NCBI GenBank assembly: GCA_947095585.1 | Contig: OX352762.1 | Span: forward strand, 119,628,930 to 119,692,929 | Direction of reading: 5' to 3' | Length of the DNA stretch: 64,000 nt | Source: Nephrocerus scutellatus | Lineage: Eukaryota > Arthropoda > Insecta > Diptera > Pipunculidae | Part shown: positions 20,800 through 33,657 of the stretch, in pieces | Numbering within the stretch: the first letter of the stretch is position 1 | How the letters are laid out: the number at the start of each line of letters is the position of its first letter | Notes under the pieces: generated by a model | The model's database searches: none | Told to the model about the DNA's origin: nothing | The model's input: the letters and a program-made list of their open reading frames with translations, nothing else | Position numbers and translations under genes: made by a program

Positions 20800-23700
20800 G
20801 AAGAGAAATTGTGTAAACTCTTAGCTCCACGACAAACAGTATTTATTTATTTAACTTTTACAATATTCTTTGTGTCCGGTTGGAATACATCAAATTCTAG
20901 AATTATCAGCAGAGTCGAAAACGTCTCTACTTAGTAATATTTTTAAAAGTCGACTGGGAATTGTATCTGTGCTCAAAGAAAGTATTCATATTTTGGCACA
21001 AGCATTGCTCATGCAGTGTTCCCTTTCCTCTTTGTTTGTAATTGTGGTTTGTAGTTGGCCATTAAAAACCAAAAGCCATATTGCTGTTCGTTATATCGAC
21101 TACTAATAGTTGGAAGAATGGTCGATTGGATAAAAAATTTTATTTATATGGTCAAATTATCTTCGTTGCAATATCATTATTTTTTATTTTAGATGCACCC
21201 AGAGTGAATTATATTTGATCCCTTCAAAAAAAGAAAGAACAGAGTTACTTATTTGTTGGTATTGAGTAGAAAATACAAAAATTACCTATTTTTTCCAAGT
21301 TCAAAACTCCACAAGAGCTCAAAAATTTCCAAGGAGAAACAAAGAACCGTTTTGATAAATGAAATTCCCACAGGAATTGTTATTACCTGTAAACGACAAC
21401 AACTTTTAAAGCCTACTCTGTGTTAAAAGGCCAGAAAATTAACAACAAAGCTCAGACGAACTTAAGAGAAACTCAATGTTTGTCGGGTACAGCTGAGAAA
21501 ACTGGCTGGGCTAATAATTTCTGTCCATGGACAAGTATATATGTCAGTCTCATAAAAACTTACCCGAACTGAGATGCTTTCTCTGAAAAGTTAAGGCATA
21601 TGTTGGATATTTTGAGGATGATAGAAGATGGGTATCATGACAAGGTTCACTCGAGAAATAGCATTAAATTTCCATATTAAGCATCACATAAATTTTAAAT
21701 ATGGGTCAAAGTGGGTGACCTTTTTCAAGAAGTACGCCACATTAGTAATTGGCTTTTATCACAAATTCTTTGTTAAACGGCACACATTTAATGCATTGCT
21801 GGGACACCCGATAAGAATTTAAAGAGCAAACAGCTGCCAAAACTGCCATCAAACTGTAAATAGTTTTAATAGGAAAACTACTCTAAGGAACGAACTTCCA
21901 ATTATTGGGCGTCAATGCGTTCCCTTTAGGCCACTCCTTAAACGCATGAAAATACTATAATATTTGAATCAGAATATAGGTACATACTCCTAATTTGGGT
22001 TTCCGGGGAAAAAAAGTCCAGCAGGTATCCTGCATACCATATCAGCTTCAGCAGCAGCAGCAGCATCAGAATGCATTATACAACAACACTAAAATGCAGT
22101 TTAAAAACCCGAAATACCACTCCACTGGTGCCCGCATTAATTACATGCGTTGCTGCGGTTGCGCGTCGTATACGCAAAGAAATTCCAACCCACACTCGCA
22201 CGCATGAGCTTAGCGCTTTGGCATTATTGCATAAGCGTAACACCTTCCACGTGATGTAGCACGAGCAGAGTATATATAGCAGGCCTTAATGGCTGAAAGT
22301 TTTTGTCCATTTTGTTGGAGCGTGTTGCGGGCGGAGTACGGCATTAACAGCACCATGTGTGCCCGCAGCACAATCTTAACCCAGTTATGTCCCTTTCAAT
22401 ACTCGTATGCATGTATCGTTGTGAATTGCGATAAAAGAAATCGAAAATGAACTTAAAAAAAAATTAAAAAGTTTTTTAATTCACTAACACCGGTCGGCCA
22501 TGCGTCGGGCCGTTGTTCTGTTCCATTGTGACACTAGTTCGACTCGATTTGATTCAATGCGAATCGCGCATGAAGTTAAAAAAAACCAACGAAATTCTTT
22601 GCGAATGTAAACTCGTTTCCCCGTTTATCCCCGCCAGACACGGAGACCGAGAGAGAGATAGATATTGCCCATAGATACAGATTATCTCGCTGAGCCTATC
22701 GCACGAAATTCACCAGCGTACCGCTCAAAGACGCATTCTGCTGCGCGTCGCTCGCATGCGGCACAACAACAACACCAAAAATGCCATTCTATGCGCGTCT
22801 AATTAATTTACTATATCATTGCATCATAGCCCTACCCCAATAACGTGTGGTGTGGTGTGGTGGTAAGGGTGGTGCGGTGCTCCATCACTCACAAACACAC
22901 ACACATACAATAAAACCACATGTCATACGCAAATATCCAGCCAGAATCCAGCTCGCATCAGGTTGGGCGAATGCGTGACGCGTGTGTACATGACGGGGCA
23001 GTCCCATGATCTGTAAGCAATCTCACAGTCAAAATCTGCATATGGGCTTCATATGCCAAGTACGAATATCAGCGAAAGGCCTATGAGCGCAGCGCAATCC
23101 AATCACTTTATTTTTTTTTTTATCTACGCGAAAGCTTATGCGTTTAAGTGGGCTGGTCTAATCAATAACTAGGCTAGACTAGGCCTGAGCGGGGTTATGC
23201 TATGGAGTGCAAAAAGTTGACACAAAACACGGGTAGTTCATTTGGTGAACATTTTGCATACCTTGCTTATGTGCAGGTACGTACGAGTGTGTGTCCTGTT
23301 GACCATGTGACGTGCGGCGATGTTGACTTTGGAGCTGTTGATCACCATCAGAGAGTGACATACGAGTATGTCAGCTGGGTGCAAAGCCACCGCGACAAAT
23401 AATATGCAAAACACTTTCCGTTTTAATTGATCTAATCGATGGATCGACCGAATAATACGCGTTGGATCGTGAGCTGCAGCAAATCTAACCGCACAGACGA
23501 CGATGACAATGTGTCATAATATTTGGCGAACAATTGACACCATCGGTCTCTGTGACACCAGCACCACCACGAGTGTGTCAGCCCGAGGACACAAGTCTTT
23601 GAATTTTGTCACACGTACCCGTGCATATTTTAGCACGCGTGATAGGAGTTACACGCTTGTATGCTTCTTAATTGCTGAGGGTGCCGAGCTATTATTTTTG

Positions 23701-24030
23701 CAACAATAGCAATCCGGCCGTTACTTAGGCTGGTGGTTTAACATTTTCCGTTTTAATCAATCCATTAAGTTGCATTTTTGTTTGATAAATGATCTGTTGC
23801 ACACAACAATAACAACAACATTTTTGCCATTGACTAATAACCGATTTAAAAAATTGTATGAAATGTTGCAGTTAAGTTCTAACCTGTAGCCACTACTGAT
23901 ATAAAAATCAAATTAATGTTTGTACTACTAAAGCACAGATAATAAATTTATTATATTATCTGTAACTGAAATGTCCTGACGATATATATTATCCTAAAGA
24001 AACTCATTGTACAGCTAATACTTTTTTTAC
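20800..24030. other. Long intergenic stretch, no gene recognised
   Basis: 21-22 kb is AT-rich. 22.0-23.7 kb is more mixed, with a CAG run at 22047..22061, GAGAGAGATAGATA near 22650 and a GTGGTGTGGTG/CACACACACA pair near 22850-22910. A TATATATAG word lies near 22271 but no initiator or coding exon follows. Regulatory DNA is conceivable but unproven. Confidence 0.35.
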
Positions 24031-24034
24031 GATT

Positions 24035-24500
24035 TTCGAAAGGGGCTAACTAATCAACAACGCCTTGAATCACTTTATTCGACTTTTGGCGACGAAGCAC
24101 GATCCTTGGCTAGTGTCTATAATTGGTACAAGGATTTAAACGCGAAAAACATTCAGTCAAAGACGAGCCTCGTGAAGGTCGTCCATAAACAGCTGTTGTG
24201 CCAGAAAACATCGATGCTGTGAGAAAACTGATTGAAGAGGATCGTCATGTGACTTATCTGGAAATCTAGGCATGCCTAGGCATAGGTAACACGAGCGTAT
24301 TTACGATCTTACATGAACATTTAAAGGTGCGGAAGCTATGTGCACGTTGGATTCCACATTTTTTGACAGACGCACTAAAAAAGGTCGTGTCAATTGGTGC
24401 CGCCAAATGCTTGAAAAATTCGTTGAAGGTACTTCCAAAAACGTATACAAGATCGTGGCACGTATACTGTGGCTCTTGAAAATCAAAAGACAGTCAATTC
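24035..24500 (+). pseudogene. Mariner (DD34D-type) transposase fragment
   Basis: Plus-strand pieces give LTNQQRLESLYSTFGDEA, VYNWYKDF, then VPENIDAVRKLIEEDRHVTYLEI, NTSVFTILHEHLKVRKLCA and RWIPHFLTDALKKGRVNWCR, ending KNVYKIVA. This is the N-terminal half of a classic mariner transposase, up to just before the first catalytic Asp. Two frame changes and a stop interrupt it. The sequence then diverges at about 24465, so the catalytic domain is gone. It belongs to a family different from the DD41D elements here. Confidence 0.7.
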
Positions 24501-24714
24501 AGCTTGGTATACGAACTTGGTATACGACCACTTGGCGGTCAGCCATCAGCAGAGTAGGGCGAATAGCACAGGATGCTTCAGAAATGTATCTGGCCGCAAC
24601 TATCTCTGACTGGTGGAAGTGCGATCAAACCTCCACGTGGTGGCCGCTTGTAATTTCCCTCCAGTAAAGGAAAAGCGAAATGATCGGGCTAGTCCCTTCA
24701 AAATAAGGTTGGCG

Positions 24715-26835
24715 CGAGGCCAATTACCTCGCCCGTAAAAATCCATAATACGGAACCCAAAATCAGCCTCTGATACACTGATGAACGACGACGACCACGT
24801 CAACGAAAACAGCTAAACGATTTAAGAATTTTCTCATGCAACATACGCTCACTGTATAGAGCTCGAACAGCACAACAGCTAGCCGATACCCTGTCCAAAT
24901 ATAATGCTGACATAAAAGCAATTCAGGAGATGCGATGGGCGGGGAATGGTGTCTTACAAATATCAGAATATGACATATATTACAACTGTCATGCAAGACA
25001 TCATGTGCTCGGGGTGGGGTTTCTACTCAGCAAAAGAATGAAACCCACCGTTATCGGCTTTAAAGCTGGTAAATGAACGGCTATGCACCCTACGCATGCG
25101 TGGCAGACTTATAAACGTTCACGCACCTACAGTGGATTCCCCAGATGATGAAAAAGAAGAATTCTTGGAATCAGTCGAACGGGAACTCCGTACCTGTCCT
25201 CAGTATGACGTAAAAATCATTCTGGGGTAGGGTAATCTGATCGCCGATCTCAAAGGCATCTTAGAGCGATGAGAAGAGCACTTTCATAAGTTGCTTAATA
25301 GCCATCTAACTGAGGAATCGGAGGCTCGACCAATGACCGGAGACTTCACTAAGCTGCCGCCACCAAACATAGATGAAGTTAGCAGAGCGATAAATCGGCT
25401 CAAAATTAAATAAGGCCCCGGGATCTGCTATGCCAGCGGAGCTTATTAAAACAGGAGGCCCCACAATACACCAAGCAATTCATGAACTAATAGTGCAAGT
25501 ATGGGAGGAAGAAGCGATGCCAGAAGACTGGCGAAGAGGCATCCTGTGCCCCATACATAAGAAAGGAGATATCACAAAATGCAGCAATTATCGTGGTATA
25601 ACGTTGTTGAGTACCGTGTATAAGATTTTCTCCTCTATCCTTCAAGACAGGATAGTCCCATACGCTAAAGGGATCATTGGTCCATACCAGTGTGGCTTCA
25701 TCCCAGGCAAATCAACAACTGATCAGATTTACACCCTTAGGCAGGTGATGGAAAAATGTCTAGATTTTCAAAACTCACTACACCATCTTTTTATAGACTT
25801 TAAAGCCGCCTATGATAGCATAGCCAGAGTAGAACTTTATAAAGCCATGATAGAATTCGGCATCCCAAATAAACTGTCACGACTATGTAGGTTGACCATG
25901 ACCAATATTATAAGCCAAGTAAAAATATCCCGATCACTATCAAGCCCATTTAACATCTAAAACGGGCTCCGACAAAGGGATGGACTGGACTGCGTCCTCT
26001 TCAACCTGGCGTTGGGGAAAGTGATCTTAGACTCTGACGTGACGGCGAGAGCAACATTCCTCTATAAGTCCATTCAGATACTGGCTTACGCAGACGATAT
26101 GGACATCGTTTGTAGAAACCAAAGAAATGTACAGGAAGCTTTTATCCAGATCGAGTATGCGGCACGAAATCTGGGGTTGCACATAAATTAGAGCAAAACA
26201 AAGTACATGGTGGCCACGTCTGCGAATAGAAGGTCCAATATTGGTCCCTCAATTAAAATAGTGGAGCGCGAATTTGAAGTAGTGCAATCCTTAAACTATC
26301 TCGGGTCAACTGTAGCAGCCGATAACAGCATGGAACCAGAAATACGCGCACGGTTGCTTAAAGACAACAAAGCGTACTATAGTCTGTCAAGACTTTTCAA
26401 ATCCAGGAATTTAACCATAACAACCAAGCTGCTGGTATATAAGACAATGGTCATACCAGTACTTACATATGGATCCAAGACTTGGGTGCTTAGCTAAAAG
26501 CATTCTGACGTTTTAGCCGCGTTCGAGAGAAAAGTCTTACGGAGAATGTTTGGCCCCGTATGTGAGAAATGAAGATTCCGGAGACTCTATAATGAAGAGA
26601 TCTACAAGCGTTACCGCGATGTCGACATTGTGAAGAAAACTAAGCTCGGTAGGTTCCGGTGGGCAAGACACGTAGCTCGCATGAGCGAAGAGGATCCTGC
26701 TCGGAAAGTCCTTTGCGGTAGGAATTATGGAACACGACAGCGAGGCCGGCCAAGCCTACCGGTGGAGAGAGATTGTTTGCGGGAGGCCAGGACCGGACAC
26801 CGGTTGTATAGAGCCATATATGATGATGATGACTA
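24715..26835 (+). mobile_element. RTE-like non-LTR retrotransposon, copy A (RT part near complete)
   Basis: About 24775-25235 is the endonuclease start (a MNDDDHVNENS-like lead, SCNIRSLYRARTAQQLADTL, AIQEMRWAGNGVLQ). The rest of the endonuclease is deleted at about 25229 relative to copy B. About 25430-25960 is the open RT N-half: EEEAMPEDWRRGILCPIHKK, CSNYRGITLLSTVYK, GPYQCGFIPGKSTTDQIYTL, LFIDFKAAYDSI. About 26080 has LAYADDMDIV, an intact active site. About 26210-26500 and 26630-26830 are the C-terminal parts (NYLGSTVAADNSMEPEIRAR, RFRWARHVARM). It ends at 26817..26833 in ATATGATGATGATG. Several stops remain. RTE clade is assigned from this motif set (family knowledge). Confidence 0.8.
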
Positions 26836-26914
26836 TTTAAAGAAATCCTGAAAAATTCATGATTTGTAAAAACAATATATAGATTATAAGAGATTGTTAA
26901 AAAAAATTGAAATT

Positions 26915-27530
26915 TTATGAAAAACACGTTACTGCTCCATTGGCATGGATAATAACGTCGAGTCTCTTAACAACAGCATTGCAGGCTGCACGAACGTGAT
27001 CTGTTGGTATTTTGGTCCATTCTCTACGAAGAACTGTCTTCGATGCGTCCAAACTTTCATTACATTTTGTCGACACATTGGCGTCCAAAATGGACGACAT
27101 GGAGAAGTCCATTAGATTTTACAAGTCTGGCCATTTTTGCGAAGAAAATAAATTTGGTTCGTGACTTTGTAAAAATTATTGTGAAAAGGAGCTTTAAGTG
27201 ATGGTCCTGAATCATATTGGAATGTCCATTGTTTGTGTTGCCAAGGTAGAAACGCAACATTTAATGCCTTTCTTCAGTATACTTATTGATTCCCCTTGGC
27301 GTCCTGATCGATAAAGACTACCGGAGAACGACCATTTGCAGTTAAGTTGACCATCATAGAAGCCGGCGCTTGTTTGCATGTCTGGTGATGTTCCTGTTTT
27401 TGAAGGGCCAAATCCATATCGTTTTACGACGTATATCGATGTGGTTCCGTATACTTGTAAACAACATAACAGACCAAAGTTTGTCAAAAGAGGAGCGCGG
27501 TATCATCAGCCGTTTGACAGATACAGCAAC
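26915..27530 (-). pseudogene. Tc1/mariner-superfamily transposase C-terminal remnant
   Basis: Minus-strand translation gives, in changing frames, NGRSPVVFIDQDAKGNQ, then WTFQYDSGP (second catalytic Asp context), SQKWPDL-NLMDFSM (an SPDLNPMDF-like third Asp context), and finally LRREWTKIPTDHVRAACNAV then VKRLDVIIHANGAVT. Such ends are typical of Tc1/maT-like enzymes. At least three frame changes and two stops are visible. No terminal repeat was found. The exact DDxD spacing cannot be measured through the lesions. Confidence 0.6.
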
Positions 27531-27534
27531 GTGA

Positions 27535-28956
27535 AGTAACTAACACTTCATTCGCCGGCTCCTGTATAATAAATGAACACTCAAAAGGACAATAAATTTC
27601 TGCTGATAAACAAAAGTATAACATCTTAATTAATTACTAAGGACTTCTTAGCCCTTTTTCGGAACTTATAGTTAAGTCATTATCATAATGAAAGGAGCAA
27701 CTCTATACATATTATATTGCGCTCAGTGTTCTTATCAGATTCCTTTTAAAAAAAGCTGTGAATGCAGACACCAATAAATGAACAAAACAGCACCACTGTC
27801 CTTAAAATGCAACCTTCTTAAAACAGCAATGACTTCGTGAATGCACTATAAGACAAGTGCTCCTCCCAGCCCAGCTTCCACCAACAAGTGGCATAAGTGG
27901 TAACCGGCTGAAAATCTAAAGCCCCAAAGGCTGTGACCTCCTGAACCGACTGGTTATTTGTCAGTTGGTTGAACCTGCATCACTGCAACGAGAGATGAAT
28001 TATTTTTTATCTAAATTCTGAAACTTGAAGGTCCAACATCCGCGACGAGGGCATTATCTTCTTGCCATGGTCAAAATTAGGCTGTGCGGCACTATACGAA
28101 CTCGTGCAACATATCAATGCATGATGCGATATTTCCTTTAAGATGGCAGCGGAAAATGGCCGTGGCTCCAACGAAATTGTTAAGTTGTTTCCAGCCAAAA
28201 TAGCACTGTACTTTGAAGCGAACTCAAGCCGACTGTCTGTGCTCAACCTTGAATGGACTGGATACGCATACGAGTAGGAGTAGTTTTTGGGCTTGTCCGC
28301 TGCTGCAAAATACAATCCATATACATATGTACTTGGATAACAGAAAAAGCATTAATAACATGGGCAACCAACAATTGTTGTTGTCATGCACACAGTGAGA
28401 TGAATTTTTGGTTTGTAACAATCACCAAGCCAGACGATCATTGCGATAACCACACAACCGCAACATAACAACAACAACAAAAATTCTCTGGCATTGCAAT
28501 ATAAAAAAAAAATAATTGCTTCCGACTGTTCGGATTCGGATCGCTCCGTTCGCAAAATATCTTCCCAAAAATTACACTCAGCTTTTAGGTGAGTGACATC
28601 GGCTGACCTTAAGCGCTCTTCAGGCTGTTCACAGTTTTTCAAGCATCAAGTGCATTTTGCTTCCATAGTATGCAATGTTTTGCACGCCTGCGTACGAGTG
28701 TCTCATGAACGGGAGGCATGCGTGTGTTTCTCGCTGGTAGGTGGATGTGGCCATTAATAGGCATTTTTTGTTTTTAATTCTTTGTGAGTTTTATTTCAAA
28801 AAATTGTATTTTGAGAAGCACGTATTGACAAAGAGTGCAATGCACCTCATTAATGGCATATTTAAAATGATTTAAAGTGAACTTAAGTTTTATGTGTCTT
28901 ATGTCGGGCGTAGAAGAGAAATTGAAACGTCTGAACGACTACGGTCATTACGGTCA
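27535..28956. other. Intergenic, no gene recognised
   Basis: Mixed composition with short accidental ORFs on both strands. A short direct duplication 'cggtcattacggtcattacgg' lies at about 28940..28962, at the truncated end of the LOA-like element. Confidence 0.4.
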
Positions 28957-30990
28957 TTACGGTTCTGGAATTCTAACCAAGAAGTTCCTTTGGAAATCAG
29001 TTGTTTTCATCATTGAGTCTGATTGCAGGACAATACCATAATCCGAGTTAATTTTGGAGATGATGTTTGTATGTCCTGGTCTATTGGATTTAACCTGGTT
29101 GTGTATATTGAGATTAGAGAGTCTTAAGCCAGCTTCACTTTTAATGTGTATGTGAAGTGGTGTCAGTCCTATAATCTTCTCGAGGGCTGCCGTAGGGCAG
29201 GTCTTTATGGCGCCTGTTGCACTAAGACAGATGAGTCTTTTTATCTTATTGAGTTTTGAGCGTGTCTTAAATTGCTCTGTTTTTGGCCACCATATCAAGG
29301 CTGCGTATGTCAGCCTAGCTCTGATAATGCTCTGGTATAGCCAAAGAGTCATTTGCGGGCTTATTCCCCACGTTTTGTTGAACATGCGTTGGCATGTCAA
29401 GTAAGCTTTATTAGCTTTGTTAATAATGTACGTCACATGGTCTATGTCTATGTCAGTTTTTGATCGAACATAACTCCCAGATATTTGGCCTCCGGCATTA
29501 TTTGGAGGACCTTGCCTTGGAAATTCATAATGGGAAGATTTACTTTTCTCCTCTTTGTGAAGATGGTGCACACTATCTTGTCTGGGTTGACACTTAGGTT
29601 CACCTCTTTACACCAATCGTTAACTAGTTTGAGAGCAATTTGCATCCGTTCTGCTATCGTACTCTCGAATTTGCCACGGACCATAAGGACGAGCTCATCC
29701 GCATAGCCAATATTGGTAATATGATTATTCTTAAGCCTTGAGAGTAACTGGTCCATCACCAGCAGCCACAAAAGAGGTGACAGGACTCCGCCTTGTGGGC
29801 AGCCTCTAGTTGCCGCTACTGTGATGGCTTCGTCGCCGAATAAGGCCCGAATTCTCCTACCCCTTAGCATGCTTATAACCCAACCTATGATTGAGGATTC
29901 TACACCCTTGTTTCTAGCTTGTGATTGAATCACTTCGAAGTTAGTGTTGTCAAAAGCGCCTTGAATGTCTATGAAGGCACATATTAACATTTCTTGTTTC
30001 TGTTGATTTTCCTGTCTGATATCCATGCTGGCTGGGGTTTAGTGGGTTAATTTGGAGTGCATTAGATTTTATGTGGTGACATAGTATCTTCTCCATGGAT
30101 TTGAGTAGAAATGAAGATAGGCTGATTGGTCTGTAGGACCTTCTATCTTCGGGAGATTTTTTACCAGCCTTTGGTAGGAAAATAACTCGCACTTCTCTCC
30201 AGCACCTTGGAACGTATTCTAGGCTATAGCTGGGGCTCTGTAGAGTTTCATGAGCAAAGATTCTATCTGATAACAGGGTAGTTGATGTGGTGTTTCTTTT
30301 TGGCGAGCTTACGAGCGAGTTGGTAGACTGTGCTATATTGTCTGCTATCAGCGGCTATCTGTGCTTGTGTTGAGATGTCGCTTAGCCATGCTCGTTTGTC
30401 GTTGCTAGCTAAACGGCCAACTTGTCGGTCCAGATCCCCATACTTCCGCGCTAATGCGCTTCGCTCGGCACCCGAGGCCGCGTTTAACTCTGCTTTGATG
30501 GATTGGCGTTCACGAATTGTGTTCCATGTGCTATCTGATATCCATTATTTTCTAGTTTTGTCGGGATAACCTAAAACGGATGAGGCTGCTTCCGTATACG
30601 CATTTATTGTTTTCTCCCATTTAGACTCTAGGGTTTGGGGCTGTATCTCAGAGAGAGACTGTTGTACGCGGGAAACATATTGCAATTTCACATCTGGGTC
30701 TTTCAGTGCTGCTACAGCTGGCTTTCTTGTTATGTGACTGAGTGGACAAAGATGATCGCCACTTGCGGCTTATGTGATGAGATGCGATGTGATCAATCTG
30801 GTTGTTGTACATGTGATCAGGAGAGGTCCAGGTGGCTTTGTGGATGTTTTTGTGGGGAAAAAATGGTGCCTCCAATGATTAGGTTGCGATCAGAACATAG
30901 ATCAGCAAACCTTTCGCCGTTGGTAGTTATTACTTCAACAGTATTTCGTGAAAATTTTATTCTTAGGACAATACGCAATCGCAAACGCTA
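28957..30990 (-). mobile_element. LOA-like non-LTR retrotransposon, copy B
   Basis: Minus-strand order: about 30990-30780 is the endonuclease end (FPHKNIHKATWTSPDH, NNQIDHI). About 30640-30330 is the linker with an Ala/Arg-rich helix. About 30190-29960 is the RT start, VIFLPKAGKKSPEDRRSYRP then ISLSSFLLKSMEKIL. About 30025-29450 has ICAFIDIQGAFDNTNFEVI, RGCPQGGVLSPLLWLLVMD and GYADELVLMV. About 29570-28957 is the thumb (WGISPQMTLWLYQSIIRARL, RLICLSATGAIKTCPTAALE), ending NFLVRIPEP, just before the RNase H start seen in copy A. The active-site YADD reads YADE. Two long frames survive, so decay is moderate. Confidence 0.8.
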
Positions 30991-31187
30991 CACTCTCAGC
31001 ATACATCTTGTCATATCATAGCCATTTGAAATGTGTTTATCAACACTATTCCTATTAATTTCTCTATAGTACTCGTATCAATAGATATTGTGCATGTGTA
31101 GGTTTGATTACGTTGTCCTGTGCGTTCAATTTCTGTCTGCTCTGATCATTGTCCTTAATAAGACCTATCATGAAATTAAGTGGTTCT

Positions 31188-31300
31188 TTTTAAATTCTCT
31201 ATATTAACTTCGTGTGTCCGTGGCTGGCTGGCTGTGTGGTAGAATCTTGTGATCAATTTTTAAGCCCGATTTTATTGAAACTTTGCACAAAGAAAAATAT
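31188..31300 (+). repeat. TCTCTATATTAACTTCG-family repeat, 5' end only (copy 2)
   Basis: It starts TTTTTAAATTCTCTATATT, then 'aacttcgtgtg', a GGCTGGCTGGCTG run and 'aatcttgtgatcaattttta', 'cccgattttattgaaactttgcaca'. It breaks off after about 110 bases, before the first GC-rich unit. Confidence 0.75.
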
Positions 31301-32336
31301 TTCATATCTAAATTGTTAAACCATTTACTTAGTTTAAATAGTTTTAAATTATTGGTATAACTTATGCATTCAAGTTAGTAATACACCTGCTTGAAGGTTA
31401 ATGTAGTGCGTGTGTGTGCGCGAAAGGAAATTTATTTTTTTTTATAAATCTGATAAAAGCTTCAAGTTAAGTGAGAAAAATCGAGAATATTCAATAAAAG
31501 AGAACTTAAAATTATATCATTTTGAATTGGCCGAGAAGTTTTGGCCGGCACCTAATCAATTCTATACGACAGTCCCTGACCATAGCTGCTGCCATCAGTT
31601 GCAACGCGCCAAAGTAAATACTCAAAGTTTTTATTTTTATTTTTTTGGTGCACTGCTATTAAGTTGTTATTTTTACAATTAATTGTTGTTTTATGAATGC
31701 GTGCTCGTATCTTTGCGTGCCAACAGCCAAATCGCCCGGATCGCAACGCATTTGTGAAGTCAAAAGGCATGCATTGCATATATGTATGATGTATCTGTGT
31801 ATTTGTATGTCTGCTACAGCCACACGCACGTTGCTGTGCTGTTGAAGATAATCGTCGTCGTCGTGCTATGGTGCATTCAAGGCGATCGACAAAAAGCGTA
31901 CGTTCGTATATTTAATTTGAATTTTCATTTTACTCATTTCTAAATGGCAATTTTTCATCCTTCTACACATACAGGCGTTTTGCATGTATGCATGTATTGT
32001 TGGCTGTTTTGCTTTGCAAGCGAAAATGTTGAATAAATTCATTTTCAGGCAGGTGGTGGTCCGTCCGGATAGCCCGCATTGATATAAAGCTGAAAACAAA
32101 GGTATAAACCTTTCATAAAAAAATAAGATCACTCAACACCTTGTAACGATGATGATTAATTACTCGCAATTTATCAATTTCGTCACAAAACCCTATGTAT
32201 GAATATTAAATTAAAATAACAGCAAATAAGAATAAAAATGTATAAATATAAATATGAATGATAGAACCTAAGAACTAATGCTTAAAAGGAAATGCGTAAC
32301 ATGCCAACACAGCCATGCAAAACCCTCAGACAGTAG

Positions 32337-32490
32337 GATTTTCTCGCCCGATATCAATGGAAACAAGAAAATTTAAATACAATTAAATGTGCAATACAAT
32401 TTTCATATAAAAATTTTTTATTTTCATTATTACCGTTAAAATTCCCACCGAATTAATATAAAAGGGCATATATATCGGGCGAGAAAAATC
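32337..32490. mobile_element. Short inverted-repeat element (MITE-like), about 154 bp
   Basis: TTTTCTCGCCCGATAT at 32339..32354 is the exact reverse complement of 32472..32487, and similarity continues a few bases further on both sides. The interior is AT-rich and non-coding. The size and paired ends fit a MITE. No clear target duplication is visible, so the superfamily is unknown. Confidence 0.55.
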
Positions 32491-33354
32491 AATATCACCA
32501 GAAGATACTTTTATTTATCTTAGACTTATCTTCTCCTACACGAGTATTCCACTTCCGTGGAATAAAATCGTACAATAAAATTAAGCCTTTCTGGTTTTAA
32601 TTGTGACAAAACGTGCTGGTATTTCGTTGGTGATTTACGTGATAACCGGCACAGTTCACTACGCATCGGTTTATTACACTTACACCTCAGTGCTGATTAA
32701 CGGGGTATGGGGTAATCGACCAACATTGTTCATTTCAAACAGATCTATAGGCAGCTTAGCTGGTACCTCTGTAATGATTTACGGGGTATTTTGCTAAGTT
32801 GTCACGAGCGGCCACTGCTCTTTATGAACAAACATTCCACTCGCTCGGTACTTTAGTCACAAAGCACACGGGGTTTTGCATTTTTTGCCTGCAACAGAGC
32901 CCCACCCCCTGATTTCGCCACAACAGACACATACCACGAAAACACCAGCTCCAGTAGTTATATGAAGAACTTTAATGTATTAAATAAAGTATTACTCCAC
33001 GCCATTGTTATTATGTAAGCAAAGAAGCCCCAATAAAAGAAACGCTTTAATTTGTAGCAAAGGAAGAAGAGGAGAAAGAACCCTGGGTGACCGGCGAGCT
33101 TCACCCGAGCAAGCAACGTTACAACCCTTATGAGCGTTTAACACTTCCCAGATTCAATTCCCGCAGCATTTGCGACGAGAAATGTTACCTAGTTCCAACT
33201 TTCTAACTTCTTAATTTTTCCTATTTTTTCAACTAAATGCTCTTCGTACTAATTCTGATAATCTTTTAACAAATTACGAGCAAAGTAGAAATTTGCAAGG
33301 ACACAAGTTAATAGGATCCACAAGATTTTTGGTAATAAAGTCAATTTTTACATC

Positions 33355-33605
33355 GTTATGGGTCTAATAGTAATATTTGGAGCAACAGGTCGATGTGGTC
33401 GATTGTCTAGCCTCTCGCAACAAGTCGTGTTATTTTTTGTATACTACTGAAAGGGACCTAAAATATCAAAAAAGCGAATTGAGAAGCTAACTATGGCAGT
33501 TATGACTATCGGTCAGGCATTCCGGAGAGGTGGGACCGAGAAAACTTTTTTGTTTCGATCTTCGAGCCTCCTATCTAATAGAGCAAAGACATCCACTTTT
33601 TATAG
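33355..33605 (-). repeat. Degraded relative of the SINE at 850..1135
   Basis: The words 'gaattgagaagct', 'gagaggtggga', 'cgagcctcct' and a 'gatcttcgag' block occur in the same order and spacing as in the copy at 850..1135. The B box is damaged and the A box is not recognisable. It directly precedes the RT-derived tandem array. Confidence 0.5.
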
Positions 33606-33657
33606 GTCTAAAAATTTTAAAACAGAGGTAAAATTTTTATGCTATGTAACATTTGCG

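Larger units (their letters stand above)
31000..33340. other. Intergenic stretch with a few small repeats
   Basis: Apart from the repeat copy at 31188 and the MITE at 32337 (separate entries) I recognise no gene. A (GTC)-rich run 'cgtcgtcgtcgtg' lies near 31855. Confidence 0.4.

Noticed and set aside
22265..22460. TATATATAG word followed by an ATG frame of 31 codons as a gene start
   Set aside because: No initiator at the right distance, and the product is too short and featureless.
31850..31866. Coding triplet repeat (CGT/GTC run)
   Set aside because: A short simple-sequence tract without an open frame of interest.
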